A stretch of DNA of 64,000 nucleotides from Tridacna crocea (Eukaryota > Mollusca > Bivalvia > Cardiida > Cardiidae): the NCBI GenBank assembly GCA_943736015.1, contig OX031066.1, positions 9,552,245-9,616,244 of the forward strand. Direction: 5' to 3'. This document shows positions 42,581 to 52,003 of the stretch, one piece after another; the stretch's first letter is position 1; every line of letters begins with the position of its first letter. The notes below the pieces were generated by a model, which searched no databases, was not told the DNA's origin, and saw only the letters and a list, made by a program, of their open reading frames with translations. The translations under genes and the position numbers were made by a program.

Positions 42581-42818
42581 TTAACCCGTTACCACACAAA
42601 CTCTACTTTTGACGACTCCGAGAAAGAGGCCTTTTGAAAACATTGTGGGAAAAGGAGAAAATGCTGGTAACCAGCATTTTCTCCTTTTCCCACAATGTTT
42701 TCTACCCTACTGCACCTTCACAAAACAAATTTCAAATTTTCATTCACTTTTATTTTTTCGTCTGCAAATGCTTACAATTTGGACAAGGCTAAAATATTGT
42801 CGTTTGATAATTAGTTAA
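42581..42818 (+). mobile_element. Family A MITE, complete
   Basis: TTAACCCGTTACCACACAAA to TGATAATTAGTTAA (42815), 238 bp. The hairpin is perfect from CATTGTGGG to CCCACAATG with a one-base centre. Confidence 0.94.
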
Positions 42819-42869
42819 AACACATTTTTTGTATGTTGCAGATGATTTTTTGGACAGTGTAGGTATAAG

Positions 42870-43138
42870 ATGTTCACGATACAAAGATAAACCGGTCAAA
42901 AAACGGCCTTAACTCTCTACCAGACAACAAAATTTTAGCCTTTTCCAAATTAAAAGCATGGGTAGACGACAATTTCAGCGAGGCTTAAATGGTGTAATTT
43001 TTCTTTGATAGAGTAGAAAACATTGCGGGAAAAGGATTAAATGCTAGTTACCAGCATTTTCTTCTTTTCCCACAATGTTTCCAAAAAGGCTTCTTTTCCA
43101 GGAGCGTCGAAAGTCGGCATTGTGTGAGAAAGGGTTTA
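42870..43138 (-). mobile_element. Family A MITE in a locally duplicated block, copy 1
   Basis: A from TTAACTCTCTACCAGACAAC (42909). The block including the outside flank TGTTCACGATACAAAGATAA recurs at 43893-44125. The hairpin carries GGATTAAATGCTAG, a mutated arm. Confidence 0.85.
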
Positions 43139-43324
43139 AATGCAAATATATTGAGTATCTTTGTCTAAAACGAAAATCTTTCGCGCTAAGGATAAGCACG
43201 TTTATTGTAAGAAATAGTTCCATCAAAAGTAAACATTTCATTTCTGCACCCATATCGCATCTCCTTATTTCTGATTTATGCATCTCGAGTTTTCACATTC
43301 ACGTCCATCCAATTATTCTCCACT

Positions 43325-43553
43325 TTTAAATCTTCACTAAACGACGTACTTTTAGACTAGTCCAAATTGGAAGCATTTGCAGATAACAAAATTAATGTGA
43401 CTCAAAAAGTGAAATTTCTTTTGGGATGGGTAGAAAACATTGTAGGTAAAGGAGAAAATGCTGGTTCCCAGCATTTTCTCCTTTTCCTACGATGTTTTCA
43501 GAAGGCTTCTTTCCAAAGGTCGTAAAAATCGAGGATTGTTTGGTAAAGGGTGA
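43325..43553 (-). mobile_element. Family A MITE, both TTAA ends mutated
   Basis: TTTAAATCTTCACTAAACGA at the left, GGTAAAGGGTGAA at the right. Hairpin GTAGGTAAAGGAGAAAATGC / GCATTTTCTCCTTTTCCTAC. Confidence 0.85.
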
Positions 43554-43587
43554 AGGCTTTTTCACACAATCCTGACTATTAACTCTT

Positions 43588-43689
43588 AGGCTGTATGCAA
43601 AGCGCGACCCACTGACCTTTTGCGGACAGTGTAGATCAAGATCAGACTGCACAGAACGTGCAGTCTGATCTTGGATCCACACTGTCAGA
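43588..43689. repeat. Family E palindrome with flank
   Basis: AGGCTGTATGCAAAGCGCGA, CCACTGACCTTTTGCGGACA, then the stem GATCAAGATCAGACTGCACA / GTGCAGTCTGATCTTGGATC. Confidence 0.88.
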
Positions 43690-43754
43690 TGAGGAGCTAT
43701 CTTTCACCCAAAACTACCGTTAGAATAGCCAAATTTGGGTTTTTACTAATCGGC

Positions 43755-43880
43755 TTAACTCTTTACAACAACAGCAAATGATAGACTTGTCCAAACTGAC
43801 AGCATTTGCAGACGACAATTTAAACATAGCTCAAATAATGGAATTTGTCTTTGACAGGGTAGAAAACAATCTAAAAAAAA
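43755..43880 (-). mobile_element. Family A MITE, truncated at the hairpin
   Basis: TTAACTCTTTACAACAACAG, GACTTGTCCAAACTGACAGC, GACAGGGTAGAAAACAATCT: it stops where the palindrome should begin. Confidence 0.8.
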
Positions 43881-43892
43881 TCTTCTATATAA

Positions 43893-44150
43893 AATGTTCA
43901 CGATACAAAGACAAACTGGTAAAAAAAACCCTTTATCTGACGACCAAATTTTAGCCTTTTCCAAACTGAAAGCATGGGCAGACGACAATTTCAGCGAGGC
44001 TCAAATGGTGTAATTTTTCTTTGATATAGTAGAAAACATTGCGGGAAAAGGAGAAAATGCTGGTTACCAGCATTATTTTCTTTTTCTCACAATGTTTTCA
44101 AAAATGCTTCTTTCTCAGGGTCGTCAAATATACGAATTGTGTATTAATGG
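43893..44150 (-). mobile_element. Family A MITE in a locally duplicated block, copy 2
   Basis: ATGTTCACGATACAAAGACA then an A copy with left end ACCCTTTATCTGACGACCAA. Identical signature to copy 1: GCATGGGCAGACGACAATTT, CAGCGAGGCTCAAATGGTGT. Confidence 0.82.
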
Positions 44151-44573
44151 CGTATATCTTTATGCAACTTAGATAGCAGCATAAAGATTAACGAACCTGA
44201 GAAAAAAAAAAAAGCTTTTTGAAAAGATACCTACAAAAAGAGGAGATGCAGGTGCGTCATGCCAATTAAGTCATCGCATAGGTAATTGTGAGGTTCTCTA
44301 AAATCTATTTTGTCCATCAATCGACTCAATCATAAGACAGAATGGCCTTTGACATGCTAACAATTGATCAACAGTAAAAAGCTTTGGACAGTGTCAGCCT
44401 GCATTTACAGCTCAGGCAAAAAGCGGATTAACGCATCTCCGTGTTGTACTATAACAATTAATCCATCACGTGATTATAGATTCATAATTGCCACGCTTTT
44501 CTTATTCTTTTCTTTTTTAACAAACGACTTAATTATGAGGTAGAATGGGCCATTGGCATACAGGAAATTGATA
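44151..44573. other. Repeat debris
   Basis: CCTGAGAAAAAAAAAAAAGC ... AAAAGAGGAGATGCAGGTGC near 44205-44260 is an A scrap; AAAAAGCTTTGGACAGTGTC, AGCCTGC near 44377 is a D/E scrap. Confidence 0.4.
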
Positions 44574-44646
44574 AATTACGAAAAGTGTCAGCCCAGGTCA
44601 GCCTGGGCGGTCTGCGCAGGCTGATCTTGGTTGATACTTTTCGCAG
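44574..44646. repeat. Family D hairpin
   Basis: ACGAAAAGTGTCAGCCCAGG, core CAGCCTGGGCGGTCTGCGCA, TTGGTTGATACTTTTCGCAG. Confidence 0.85.
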
Positions 44647-44719
44647 AAACAATATTATTGGTTCTCTTTCTATTTTTAGGAACGACTGAATGATGAGGTA
44701 CAATGGTCCATTCGCATAC

Positions 44720-44871
44720 GCTGAAGCATGTGAGAAAAGTAGTCGGTGGCTTTGGAAAGAAAGTAGTGTAAGTACCGGTGTGAGAAAGCCAGGAAACACA
44801 CGTGCGTCACCGACCGCCATGATATGACCTTAGCTGTTAAAGTGGCGCTAAACCCCAACACAACCAACCAA
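44720..44871 (+). mobile_element. Family N SINE, 5'-truncated, inserted in a D flank
   Basis: GCTGAAGCATGTGAGAAAAG ... GGCGCTAAACCCCAACACAA ends in CCAACCAACC. Target duplication CCATTCGCATAC (44708) / CCATTGGCATAC (44872). The head is absent; insertion split the D flank GGCATACAGAACATTGACAA. Confidence 0.85.
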
Positions 44872-44883
44872 CCATTGGCATAC

Positions 44884-44972
44884 AGAACATTGACAAATAG
44901 CGAAAAGTATCGGCCCAGATCAGCCTGCGCGGACTGCGCAGGCTGATCTGGGCCGATACTTTTCGCAGATGT
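44884..44972. repeat. Family D hairpin, near perfect
   Basis: GCGAAAAGTATCGGCCCAGA / TCTGGGCCGATACTTTTCGC enclosing the core CAGCCTGCGCGGACTGCGCA. The outer stem GGCCCAGATC is perfectly paired yet differs from other D copies. Confidence 0.9.
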
Positions 44973-45214
44973 ATTAAGTTTTCTCTTCACATAGCATGCA
45001 ACAGTTATGTATTGCATTCAGTTGTCTGGTAATGGGTTAAACAATATGTTCATAAGTCTTCGTAATAGACGGAAGGTAATTCTCCCTGACTATGAAGTAA
45101 TTATACGGAGTTTAACTTCCGGTATCTAACGTCTCGGTTTTTAAGTGCTTAACTTAGCTTCGTATACCTACGCCTATATATAGAGGAATCTTGATTTCTA
45201 TCCGACTTTTTATG

Positions 45215-45310
45215 ACCCTGGGCACAAAGCTCGTAGAAACAATGGAGGGAAAATGAGAAAATGCATTTTTTTATTCCTTGTCCCTCAATGTGTTGTACCC
45301 TTTCTGTATT
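45215..45310 (+). mobile_element. Family A fragment, decayed
   Basis: TATGACCCTGGGCACAAAGC, GAGGGAAAATGAGAAAATGC, TTGTCCCTCAATGTGTTGTA. Confidence 0.55.
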
Positions 45311-45337
45311 TCCTTACATTAAGGAAAGTTTAGATTT

Positions 45338-45400
45338 ATATATAAATCAAAGATTAGACTGCACGTTCTGTGTAGTCCGATCTTGATCTGCACTGTCCGC
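45338..45400. repeat. Family E palindrome, base of stem lost
   Basis: AATCAAAGATTAGACTGCAC, loop GTTCTGTG, TAGTCCGATCTTGATCTGCA. Confidence 0.78.
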
Positions 45401-45739
45401 AAAAGGTGAGCGAGTCGACCTAAGCAGACTATTGATTATCGTTACCTAAAACATAAAACAATTCAAACATGCGATTCTCTAATCAAACCCTTTCTCTCCG
45501 TGTTACCTTTATTTTAATCACGTTAGACTAGGATTTGTGCCATGCCAATCAAATAAAAGCTTGACCTATGAGTGCTTGAAAACTTTCTGAGCCTTACTCA
45601 ATGAAAAGCAGATTTTAATGCATTTTCAAAAAAGTATCCACACAGGATTTTCAAAATATTTGACAAAAATAACTAGTAGAGAAACGGGCTAAAGTTTTAG
45701 AATACACAAAATTTCACTACACTAAGCAGTATATAATGC

Positions 45740-46060
45740 TTTTGAAAAAGGATGGTAAGAGCAGAAAATGCTCTAAAGCAATATTTTCTCCTTCTCCGAC
45801 CATGTTTTCTACAATAAAATCCCATCACGTGATCGCACTGAATTTGCTGTCTGCAATCGACAGTAAGCAGGAATTTTTTGAAAAAAAATAATGATTGTAA
45901 AAGGAGAAAATGCTCTGAGCCATATTTCTACCATAAAACCCCTGTTGTCTGCGCATGTCATATTCTTCGAAGATTCGACAAAGTATTATAGAATGCCATC
46001 TAGCGGAAGATAATGTAAAAACCCATCACGTGATCACACTGAATTTATTGTCTGCTACAA
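45740..46060 (+). repeat. Decayed A copies fused with family K sequence
   Basis: Two one-sided A remnants (GCAGAAAATGCTCTAAAGCA; GAGAAAATGCTCTGAGCCAT) are each followed by CCATCACGTGATCGCACTGA or CCATCACGTGATCACACTGA. Between them lies K (GCATGTCATATTCTTCGAAG, AGAATGCCATCTAGCGGAAG) as at 12.5-12.9 kb. Confidence 0.55.
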
Positions 46061-46110
46061 CTTTCAGTACTGTCATGTATAAAATTCGAGTACGGTTTTT
46101 AAGCAAATAG

Positions 46111-46340
46111 TGAACACTTTACCAAACAATCCACGGTTTTTACAACCCTGACATAGAAGCCTTTTTGAAAACATTGTGGGAAAAGAAGAAAATGCTGATA
46201 GCCAGCATTTTCTCCTTTTCCCACCATGTTTTCGACTCTGCTATTTACAAATTTCAATTTTTGATACACGATTATTTTGTCAGCTGAAAGTGCTTTCAAT
46301 TTGGACAAATCTAAAATTTTGTCGTTTGGTAAAGGGTTAA
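46111..46340 (+). mobile_element. Family A MITE, left TTAA mutated
   Basis: TGAACACTTTACCAAACAAT to GGTAAAGGGTTAA. Hairpin GGGAAAAGAAGAAAATGCTG / CAGCATTTTCTCCTTTTCCC with centre ATAGCCAG. Confidence 0.9.
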
Positions 46341-47280
46341 AACGCGCTGCGCGAATGTCGTGTTGCGTGAAGCCGTTTGTGTTGGCCATTGCACGTGACG
46401 CAAACATCTGTCATAACGGATTTTCCATCATTCGTCAGTGCGAAAAAAAAATCGAAAGTATTGATTTTAATGGTATAAAATCTAAAATTACCAGGCACGC
46501 AGAAGCCGCCAATACTGAGTCAACATGGTTCTGATATTGAAAAAAAGAAAGCCAAAATTAATAGTCATTTAATAGCCCTCTCTGCACAAATAAACCTCAG
46601 AAATGGAGCTGAGAAATTTGATAAAGCAAATTATATCGCCTACAATTCATCAGCACTGACCGTTTTTTTTTATTTTTTAATTTTCGGGGAGGAGGACGGA
46701 TGACGTATGTCAGCCATTATTATAATCAAACTGCGGAGAGAGGTATATGGTCGCTCCTCGAGTACAGCTATAGATCCACGCTGACAGAGGGGAAGCCCAT
46801 TTCCGCCCCCTAGCTCCAGCGATAGGCCTACAGATGCGACGGTTCTCAACTTTCATTGTTTTTGCAAGTTCATTCGAGAGGTCATGCAAATGATCTTGAA
46901 GAGGTCATGCAAATGACCACTCAAATAACTGTAATATTTGATTAAGCAAATAAATCTAAGCAAAAAGAAAATGTAGAATTTCGTTAAAGAAGAGAAAGAA
47001 GACCGCTAGACCAGATCATGCGACTTGAAAACGCGGGAAGAAAGTCAAATCACCGTCATATAAAGCATAAGAGGTTTCTACGCGGCGGCTTTTTTACTTG
47101 TTTGTTTACATGTACCAAATATATATTGAAATTAAAAGCCAATAACATATTTGAAAATACTGATGCTGACCTCTCCTGCCTTCTTTTGTAAAGAAGCCAA
47201 CTTGACTTCTTTCCACTTCTCGTCTTACCAAGACGACATTCTTACGGTGGCACAAAAGTGACATGGAAGATATATTTCAT
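46341..47280. other. Repeat-poor stretch with duplicated octamer
   Basis: Higher in GC than its surroundings in places, with no recognised repeat family. GAGGTCATGCAAATGA occurs twice, 23 bp apart (octamer ATGCAAAT at 46884 and 46907), and a TATAAA-like box sits at 47060. This could be a promoter-like or unique regulatory stretch, but no transcript is evident. Confidence 0.35.
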
Positions 47281-47444
47281 ACTACGTGCGCACGCAGTAG
47301 CTAATACGTGCGCACGTAATAAGTAATACGTGCCCACGCAGTAGTATTACGTGCGCACGGAGTAGCTAATACGTGCTCACGTAATAACTAAACTATTACG
47401 TGCGCACGTATTAGCTACTACGTGCGCACGCAATAGTATTACGC
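47281..47444. repeat. Array of TACGTGCGCACGTA palindromes
   Basis: Seven palindromic units at about 47283, 47304, 47325, 47347, 47370, 47397 and 47419, spaced 21-27 bp and joined by AGTAGCTAA or TAATAACTA linkers. The linker direction reverses after about 47390, making the whole array inversely symmetric. Confidence 0.92.
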
Positions 47445-47510
47445 AATCTGCGCAGGCTGACCTGGGTCGAAACTTTTTGCTTTTGGTAAATTTTCTGCGT
47501 TACAAACGAC
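47445..47510. repeat. Family D hairpin, half copy
   Basis: CAATCTGCGCAGGCTGACCT, GGGTCGAAACTTTTTGCTTT; the left arm is replaced by the palindrome array. Confidence 0.75.
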
Positions 47511-47551
47511 CAGTTTACCATTTGATACTATTGGATGTAAACCCAAACTGA

Positions 47552-47640
47552 ATATCGTCATTTTACTTCAAAAACCTCGTAACTGCATCTTGTTTCAAGC
47601 TGTAGTACTGAATGAAATTTTTGAAGTAAACCGACGATAC
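47552..47640. repeat. Family F palindrome
   Basis: TCGTCATTTTACTTCAAAAA ... TTTTTGAAGTAAACCGACGA; the centre TGTTTCAAGCTGTAGTACTG is mismatched. Confidence 0.8.
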
Positions 47641-47823
47641 GTGGATCCAAAATTATATGGTGACCCCCTATAATCAATCACAGATATCCGTTAAAGCCCC
47701 CCTTTCCTATGGCACGGTTCATTTATTTTACATCAACTGAAAAAGAAAGAGTACAGCTTAGCTCAATCAATCATGGCAAATGCATCCTCAAAAACCTGGC
47801 CAGAATTTGTATGTCGATATGGT

Positions 47824-48334
47824 TTGCACTCGCAAAAAGGAGCATTTGGACATTTGCGTAAAGTGTCGTCTCGGATCAGCCTGCGCGGACTGCGCAGGCT
47901 GATCCGAGACGACACTTTACGACTACATTTTGTGTTTTTTTTTTTACATACATGTACATATCTTTATTTGCATTAAATATCACCATATTCATACCACTGT
48001 GATTAACAATAATATATATTACACAAAGTATATAGGAGATGGAAGATTTAGAAGGGAGAAAATAGGAGAAAAACATGTTAACAGGGAAGAGATATATTGT
48101 TTACTGTTCCCGAATAAATGGCGGGTAGGTAGCTGTGGGATCAATTTTGCATGTACATGCATATTGGTCACAGCCCACAGCCCCAGCTCCATCTGAATAA
48201 ATTATTGGACTTGCCCAAAACAAAATTTCATAAAATCGGAAATTGCCGTCTCAGGTTAGCCTGTGCGGATTGTGCATGTTGATCTGAGACGACACTTTAC
48301 GCAAATGTCCGAAATGCCCTTTTTCATGTATTGC
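47824..48334. mobile_element. Family C element with internal insertion
   Basis: The left TIR and first hairpin (47860-47920) are perfect: GTGTCGTCTCGGATC, core CAGCCTGCGCGGACTGCGCA, GATCCGAGACGACACTTTAC. The second hairpin (48243-48300) is worn. The 300 bp between (ACATGTACATATCTTTATTT ... AAATGGCGGGTAGGTAGC) are not part of other C copies and suggest a later insertion. Confidence 0.8.
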
Positions 48335-48474
48335 TGCCCATATAAGTTGTCCCAACGGTTGACCTTACTATTCACGGGATTCGTACCCAGAATCTACATT
48401 CAACACAGGTAAAAATATGTCATGTGGTTAAATTCGTAGTTGAATATGCATGCACCTTTCGTTTCATTAACTTA

Positions 48475-48559
48475 ATATCGTCGGTTTACTTCAAAAACCC
48501 CGTAACTACAGCTTGAAACAAGCTGTAGTTAGTAGATTTTTTTAAATAAATCGACGTTA
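48475..48559. repeat. Family F palindrome
   Basis: ATATCGTCGGTTTACTTCAA, centre AGCTTGAAACAAGCT, right arm worn (AGATTTTTTTAAATAAATCG). Confidence 0.83.
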
Positions 48560-48876
48560 CGAGCATATAGTAAACGAATTATCAAGACGAATCCACTACG
48601 GACCTTATCTAACATTTGTAAGAAAATGATAGGCGACTCTACCCCATTAAAATTCCATTACTTTTATGATTGATTAAGCAATTTGGGATTTCGCCTTACT
48701 TTGACAGTACAATGATTGATTCTGTTTCCGATGTAAGCAGGATACCTCTAGATTATTGTACTGATGGGACGTTAGTCTTAGTTGATATCGTGGAGGAATG
48801 GCTTCGAGTTCAAGTTGTGATTATATGTCAATGGGGAAATTTGTCATCATAAGCCATATACTCTATGAAAAGGTGG

Positions 48877-49106
48877 TTTAGCTCTTTACCGCACAGAAGA
48901 ATATTGTACCTATCCCAAATTAAAAGCATTTGCAGACGATAATTTCATAGTGGCCCAAATCTTGCAAATCTTATAGTTACAGTAAAAACTTTGTGGGAAA
49001 AGGAGAAAATGCTGGTTACCAACATTTTCTCCTTTTCCCAAAAAAGTTTTCAAAAGGCCTCTTTCTCAGCGTCGTTAAAAGTCGTCATTGTGTGGTAAAG
49101 GGTTAA
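48877..49106 (-). mobile_element. Family A MITE, complete
   Basis: TTTAGCTCTTTACCGCACAG to GGTAAAGGGTTAA (49103). Hairpin GTGGGAAAAGGAGAAAATGC / CATTTTCTCCTTTTCCCAAA; centre GGTTACCAACA. Confidence 0.88.
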
Positions 49107-49116
49107 CGGGTTTGCA

Positions 49117-49205
49117 AAAAAGTATCAACCGGGTCAGTCTGCGCAGTACGCGCAGGCTGACCTGGGTTGATACTTTTTGCTCTCGGTAATTTTTCTGCAT
49201 GTCTA
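49117..49205. repeat. Family D hairpin, near perfect
   Basis: GCAAAAAAGTATCAACCGGG, core CAGTCTGCGCAGTACGCGCA, CCTGGGTTGATACTTTTTGC; flank TTTTTCTGCATGTCTAAGGC. Confidence 0.87.
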
Positions 49206-49229
49206 AGGCCCATTCTAACTTACTGGTCA

Positions 49230-49580
49230 GACGGTTGTTAGACGGAACGGATTTTATAGATCCACAATCAGAGCTCTAGATAAGAAGGAGTGATGATATT
49301 CTAAATCGATTATTTCTCTTCCAAACCCTATGTTGTGGGTACTCATTAGAATCGTCTCGATGAGACGGTTGTTAGACGGAACGGATTTTATAGATCCACA
49401 ATCAGAGCACCAGATAAGAGGGAGTGATGATATTCTAAATCCATTATTTCTCGTCCAAACCCTATGTTGTGGGTACTCATTAGAATCGTTTCGATGAGAC
49501 AATTCTAATGAGCACCCATAACATAGGGTTTAGTGTAGAATAACTAATATTTCCAACTTTGAACTCAAAGTTACTCCGTA
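49230..49580. mobile_element. Family G element with 134-bp tandem duplication
   Basis: GACGGTTGTTAGACGGAACG starts units at 49230 and 49364 with almost identical sequence, including CAATCAGAGC and CCCTATGTTGTGGGTACTCA. The second unit continues through the palindrome GAATCGTTTCGATGAGACAA to the right end GCGGAGCTCTG. Confidence 0.82.
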
Positions 49581-49890
49581 TATGCGGAGCTCTGCACAAT
49601 CATGTGATGCCGTGTTGAGTGTATCAGATCACGGAGATGCATTGAACCCCCTTATGCTAGAGCATGCTTCAAGTAATCCAACAACAAAAGTTCACAAGAT
49701 TATAGTTGCTGTATACTTTATATCATCTATTACAGTTCTAATCACATGTTACAAGTAATATTTTAACTAGTTGGTTTGACCAGTCTTTTGTGTCAATTTT
49801 AACAGGTTTTCGTCATCATATGACAACTCACTCACTCAAAGGTCATAAATGTATAAGACTGGGACTCCATAGGGCTTTGCCCAAGGACAA

Positions 49891-50510
49891 CACCAGGGTC
49901 GATATTCACCGACCATTCTTATAAACATTATCAGTCTTACTCTCCAAGTTTGTCCAAACTGGAATGCAACACAACTTCTGATTGGCTAAACTGAACAGTT
50001 TAGCCAATTAGAAGTTGTGTTTCTTTCAAAAGTAGAAAATGATTGAGAATAAGACTGAGATGTTCTTAAGAATGGTTGGTGAACACCATCTTCGCAAGCC
50101 AAGGCTGACGATTCACAACGTTACTGTGCCCTTGGCGGATCGAGCTTAATTTTTATGTTCACCCGATACGCTTTTTCATTGGATGCAGCCAGCTCTAGCT
50201 GCAACGAATGAAATGGCTCGTAGCATTTCATCTTTGATAAAAATAGAACAAGGTCTTTACCTTTCGAATAAAAGGTAAAAACATGGAAACCCATGTGGAT
50301 GTCTGCTTATCGCTTCATGTGTATTCGTAAGCGGTTTGTAAAACGATATTTCATTTGCTTTTAGAAACATGATGTAAAGGGGAATAATAACCAGCATCCA
50401 ATAGAGGATGCATCGCAGGAATCTCGAAATCGGGCTCAATCAGCCAAGGTAAGATCCACGTGGTGATCGTAACCTTGGCTCGCAAAGATGGGTAATTATC
50501 GACCCTGGTG
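49891..50510. mobile_element. Family I element split by H
   Basis: CACCAGGGTCGATATTCACC ... TTATCGACCCTGGTG are its TIRs. The central palindrome ACAACTTCTGATTGGCTAAA / TTTAGCCAATTAGAAGTTGT has centre CTGAACAG. The H element sits near the right end. Confidence 0.85.
50097..50490 (+). mobile_element. Family H element, copy 3, nested in I
   Basis: CATCTTCGCAAGCCAAGGCT ... CCTTGGCTCGCAAAGATG. Flanks GGTGAACAC and GGTAATTAT both derive from the I sequence GGTGAATAT, an aged 9-bp duplication. Minus-strand frame MSPISRFLRCILYWMLVIIP again. Confidence 0.85.
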
Positions 50511-51008
50511 ACAAATGCGATCTACTCCCCATCCACCCTTTAGAAACATTTCCATTAGATATTTAGCGCAAGAGATATATCAGTCTTTTTAGTGTCTGCG
50601 TTGTAATGCACGAAATCGATAAAATCCGAGATTTTCGAAAAACAGCTTTCGGTAATTTCCGTATATCATCGTCATTACTTACGACGTAAATCAGAAAGCA
50701 AGGTCAAATTATAAAAACATGGTACCTACTCAATGTAACCCTAAACACGAAAATAAATATTATCTGCGATGTGATAGTCTTTTGAAAAAACAAAATAGAA
50801 AAGAGTTGGCAAGCTTCCTTGGAATATTTTGGCATCGTTAAGAAATAGGAAAGCTATAAAATAGTTTATAAGAGCCTTGCAATTTACTAATTCAATATTT
50901 ATGCCCGCTGGCAGTTGCTTAGCATGTGCGAAATCTTATAAACATGTAAAATCTTCAATGTTAAACGAGAAACATTTAACATTAAAAGACCTTTCCGAAA
51001 CAGCCTAG
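50511..51008. other. No gene recognised
   Basis: Unique AT-rich DNA; no motif. Confidence 0.4.
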
Positions 51009-51198
51009 ATTGACTCTTTACCACACACAAGTGTGAAGATTTTTAAAAACATGGTGGGAAAAGGAGAAAATGCTGGTAACCAGTATTTTCTCCTTTTCCC
51101 ACCATGTTTTTTTTCTACTCTTTTAACGGGAACTGCCATCTTTTCAGCTAGATTGATATTTTCTGTCTGCAAATGCCTTAATTTTTTTGTCAATTTAA
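51009..51198 (+). mobile_element. Family A MITE, shortened, joined to the next copy
   Basis: TTGACTCTTTACCACACACA at the left. Perfect hairpin arms CATGGTGGGAAAAGGAGAAA / TTTCTCCTTTTCCCACCATG: the T-to-G change in CATTG is matched on both sides. It shares TTAA 51195 with the following copy. Confidence 0.87.
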
Positions 51199-51431
51199 TC
51201 CATTACCACACAATCCGTACTTTTGACGCCCCTGAGAAAGAAGCCTTTAAAAAACATTGTGGGAAAAGGAGAAAATGCTGGTAACCAGCATTTTCTCCTT
51301 TTCCCACAATGTTTTCTACTCTTCAACTTTCTACTCTTCAACTTTCAAATTTACAGTCACTTTTATTTTATCACCTGCTAATGCTTGCAATTTGGACTAG
51401 CCCAAAATTTCGTCGTTTGGTAAAGAGTTAA
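51195..51431 (+). mobile_element. Family A MITE, complete
   Basis: TTAATCCATTACCACACAAT to GGTAAAGAGTTAA (51428). A short duplication (CTACTCTTCAACTTTCTACT) lies right of the hairpin. Confidence 0.93.
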
Positions 51432-51605
51432 ATGTTTTTATCTGGTAAAGAGTTTTAAAGGCGTTTCAAAGACTTGTGTAAATTAAATTCGTACTTCAAA
51501 GAGCGAGATACTTTTGCTTAAACATTGGCTTTAAATTGCATTACGTAGGATCTATCACAGTTTTACTCTTTGCAGAATTACAATAATATAGAGCTGCAAA
51601 TAGAG

Positions 51606-51800
51606 AAGAGCTCCAGATAAGAGGGAGGAGTGATGGTATTCTAAATCCGTTATTTCTCTTCGAAACCCTATGTTGTGGGTACTCATTAGAATCGTCTCTT
51701 CGAGACGATTCTAATGAGTATCCACAACATAGGGTTTGGTGGAGAGTAATTGATATTTTTAATTTTGAAATCAAAAGCACTCCCTCTATCTCGAGCTCTG
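51606..51800 (+). mobile_element. Family G element, complete
   Basis: AGAGCTCCAGATAAGAGGGA ... CCCTCTATCTCGAGCTCTG. Centre GAATCGTCTCTTCGAGACGATTC, extended by AACCCTATGTTGTGGGTACT and its complement. Confidence 0.87.
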
Positions 51801-52003
51801 TAGAGAGAATGATTTTGAATTTAAAATTTAAAAAATATCAGTTATTATGCATAAAACCCTTTGTTATTGGTACTCATTAGAATTGTCTCAATGAGACGAT
51901 TCTAATTCTCAATGAGGCGATTCTAATGAGTACCCACAACATAGGGTTCGAAAGAGAAATTATGAATTTAGAATACCACTCCTCCCTTTAGCTGAAGCTC
52001 TGA
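51796..52003 (-). mobile_element. Family G element, adjoining copy with expanded palindrome
   Basis: Starts within the end of the previous G (CTCTGTAGAGAGAATG) and finishes CCTTTAGCTGAAGCTCTGA. The centre contains an extra CAATGAGACGATTCTAATTC-type unit, so the palindrome has three partial arms. Confidence 0.8.

Noticed and set aside
47281-47444. Short palindromic repeats at regular spacing as CRISPR
   Set aside because: Linkers of 7-13 bp are themselves repeated and reverse mid-array. Not repeat-spacer architecture.
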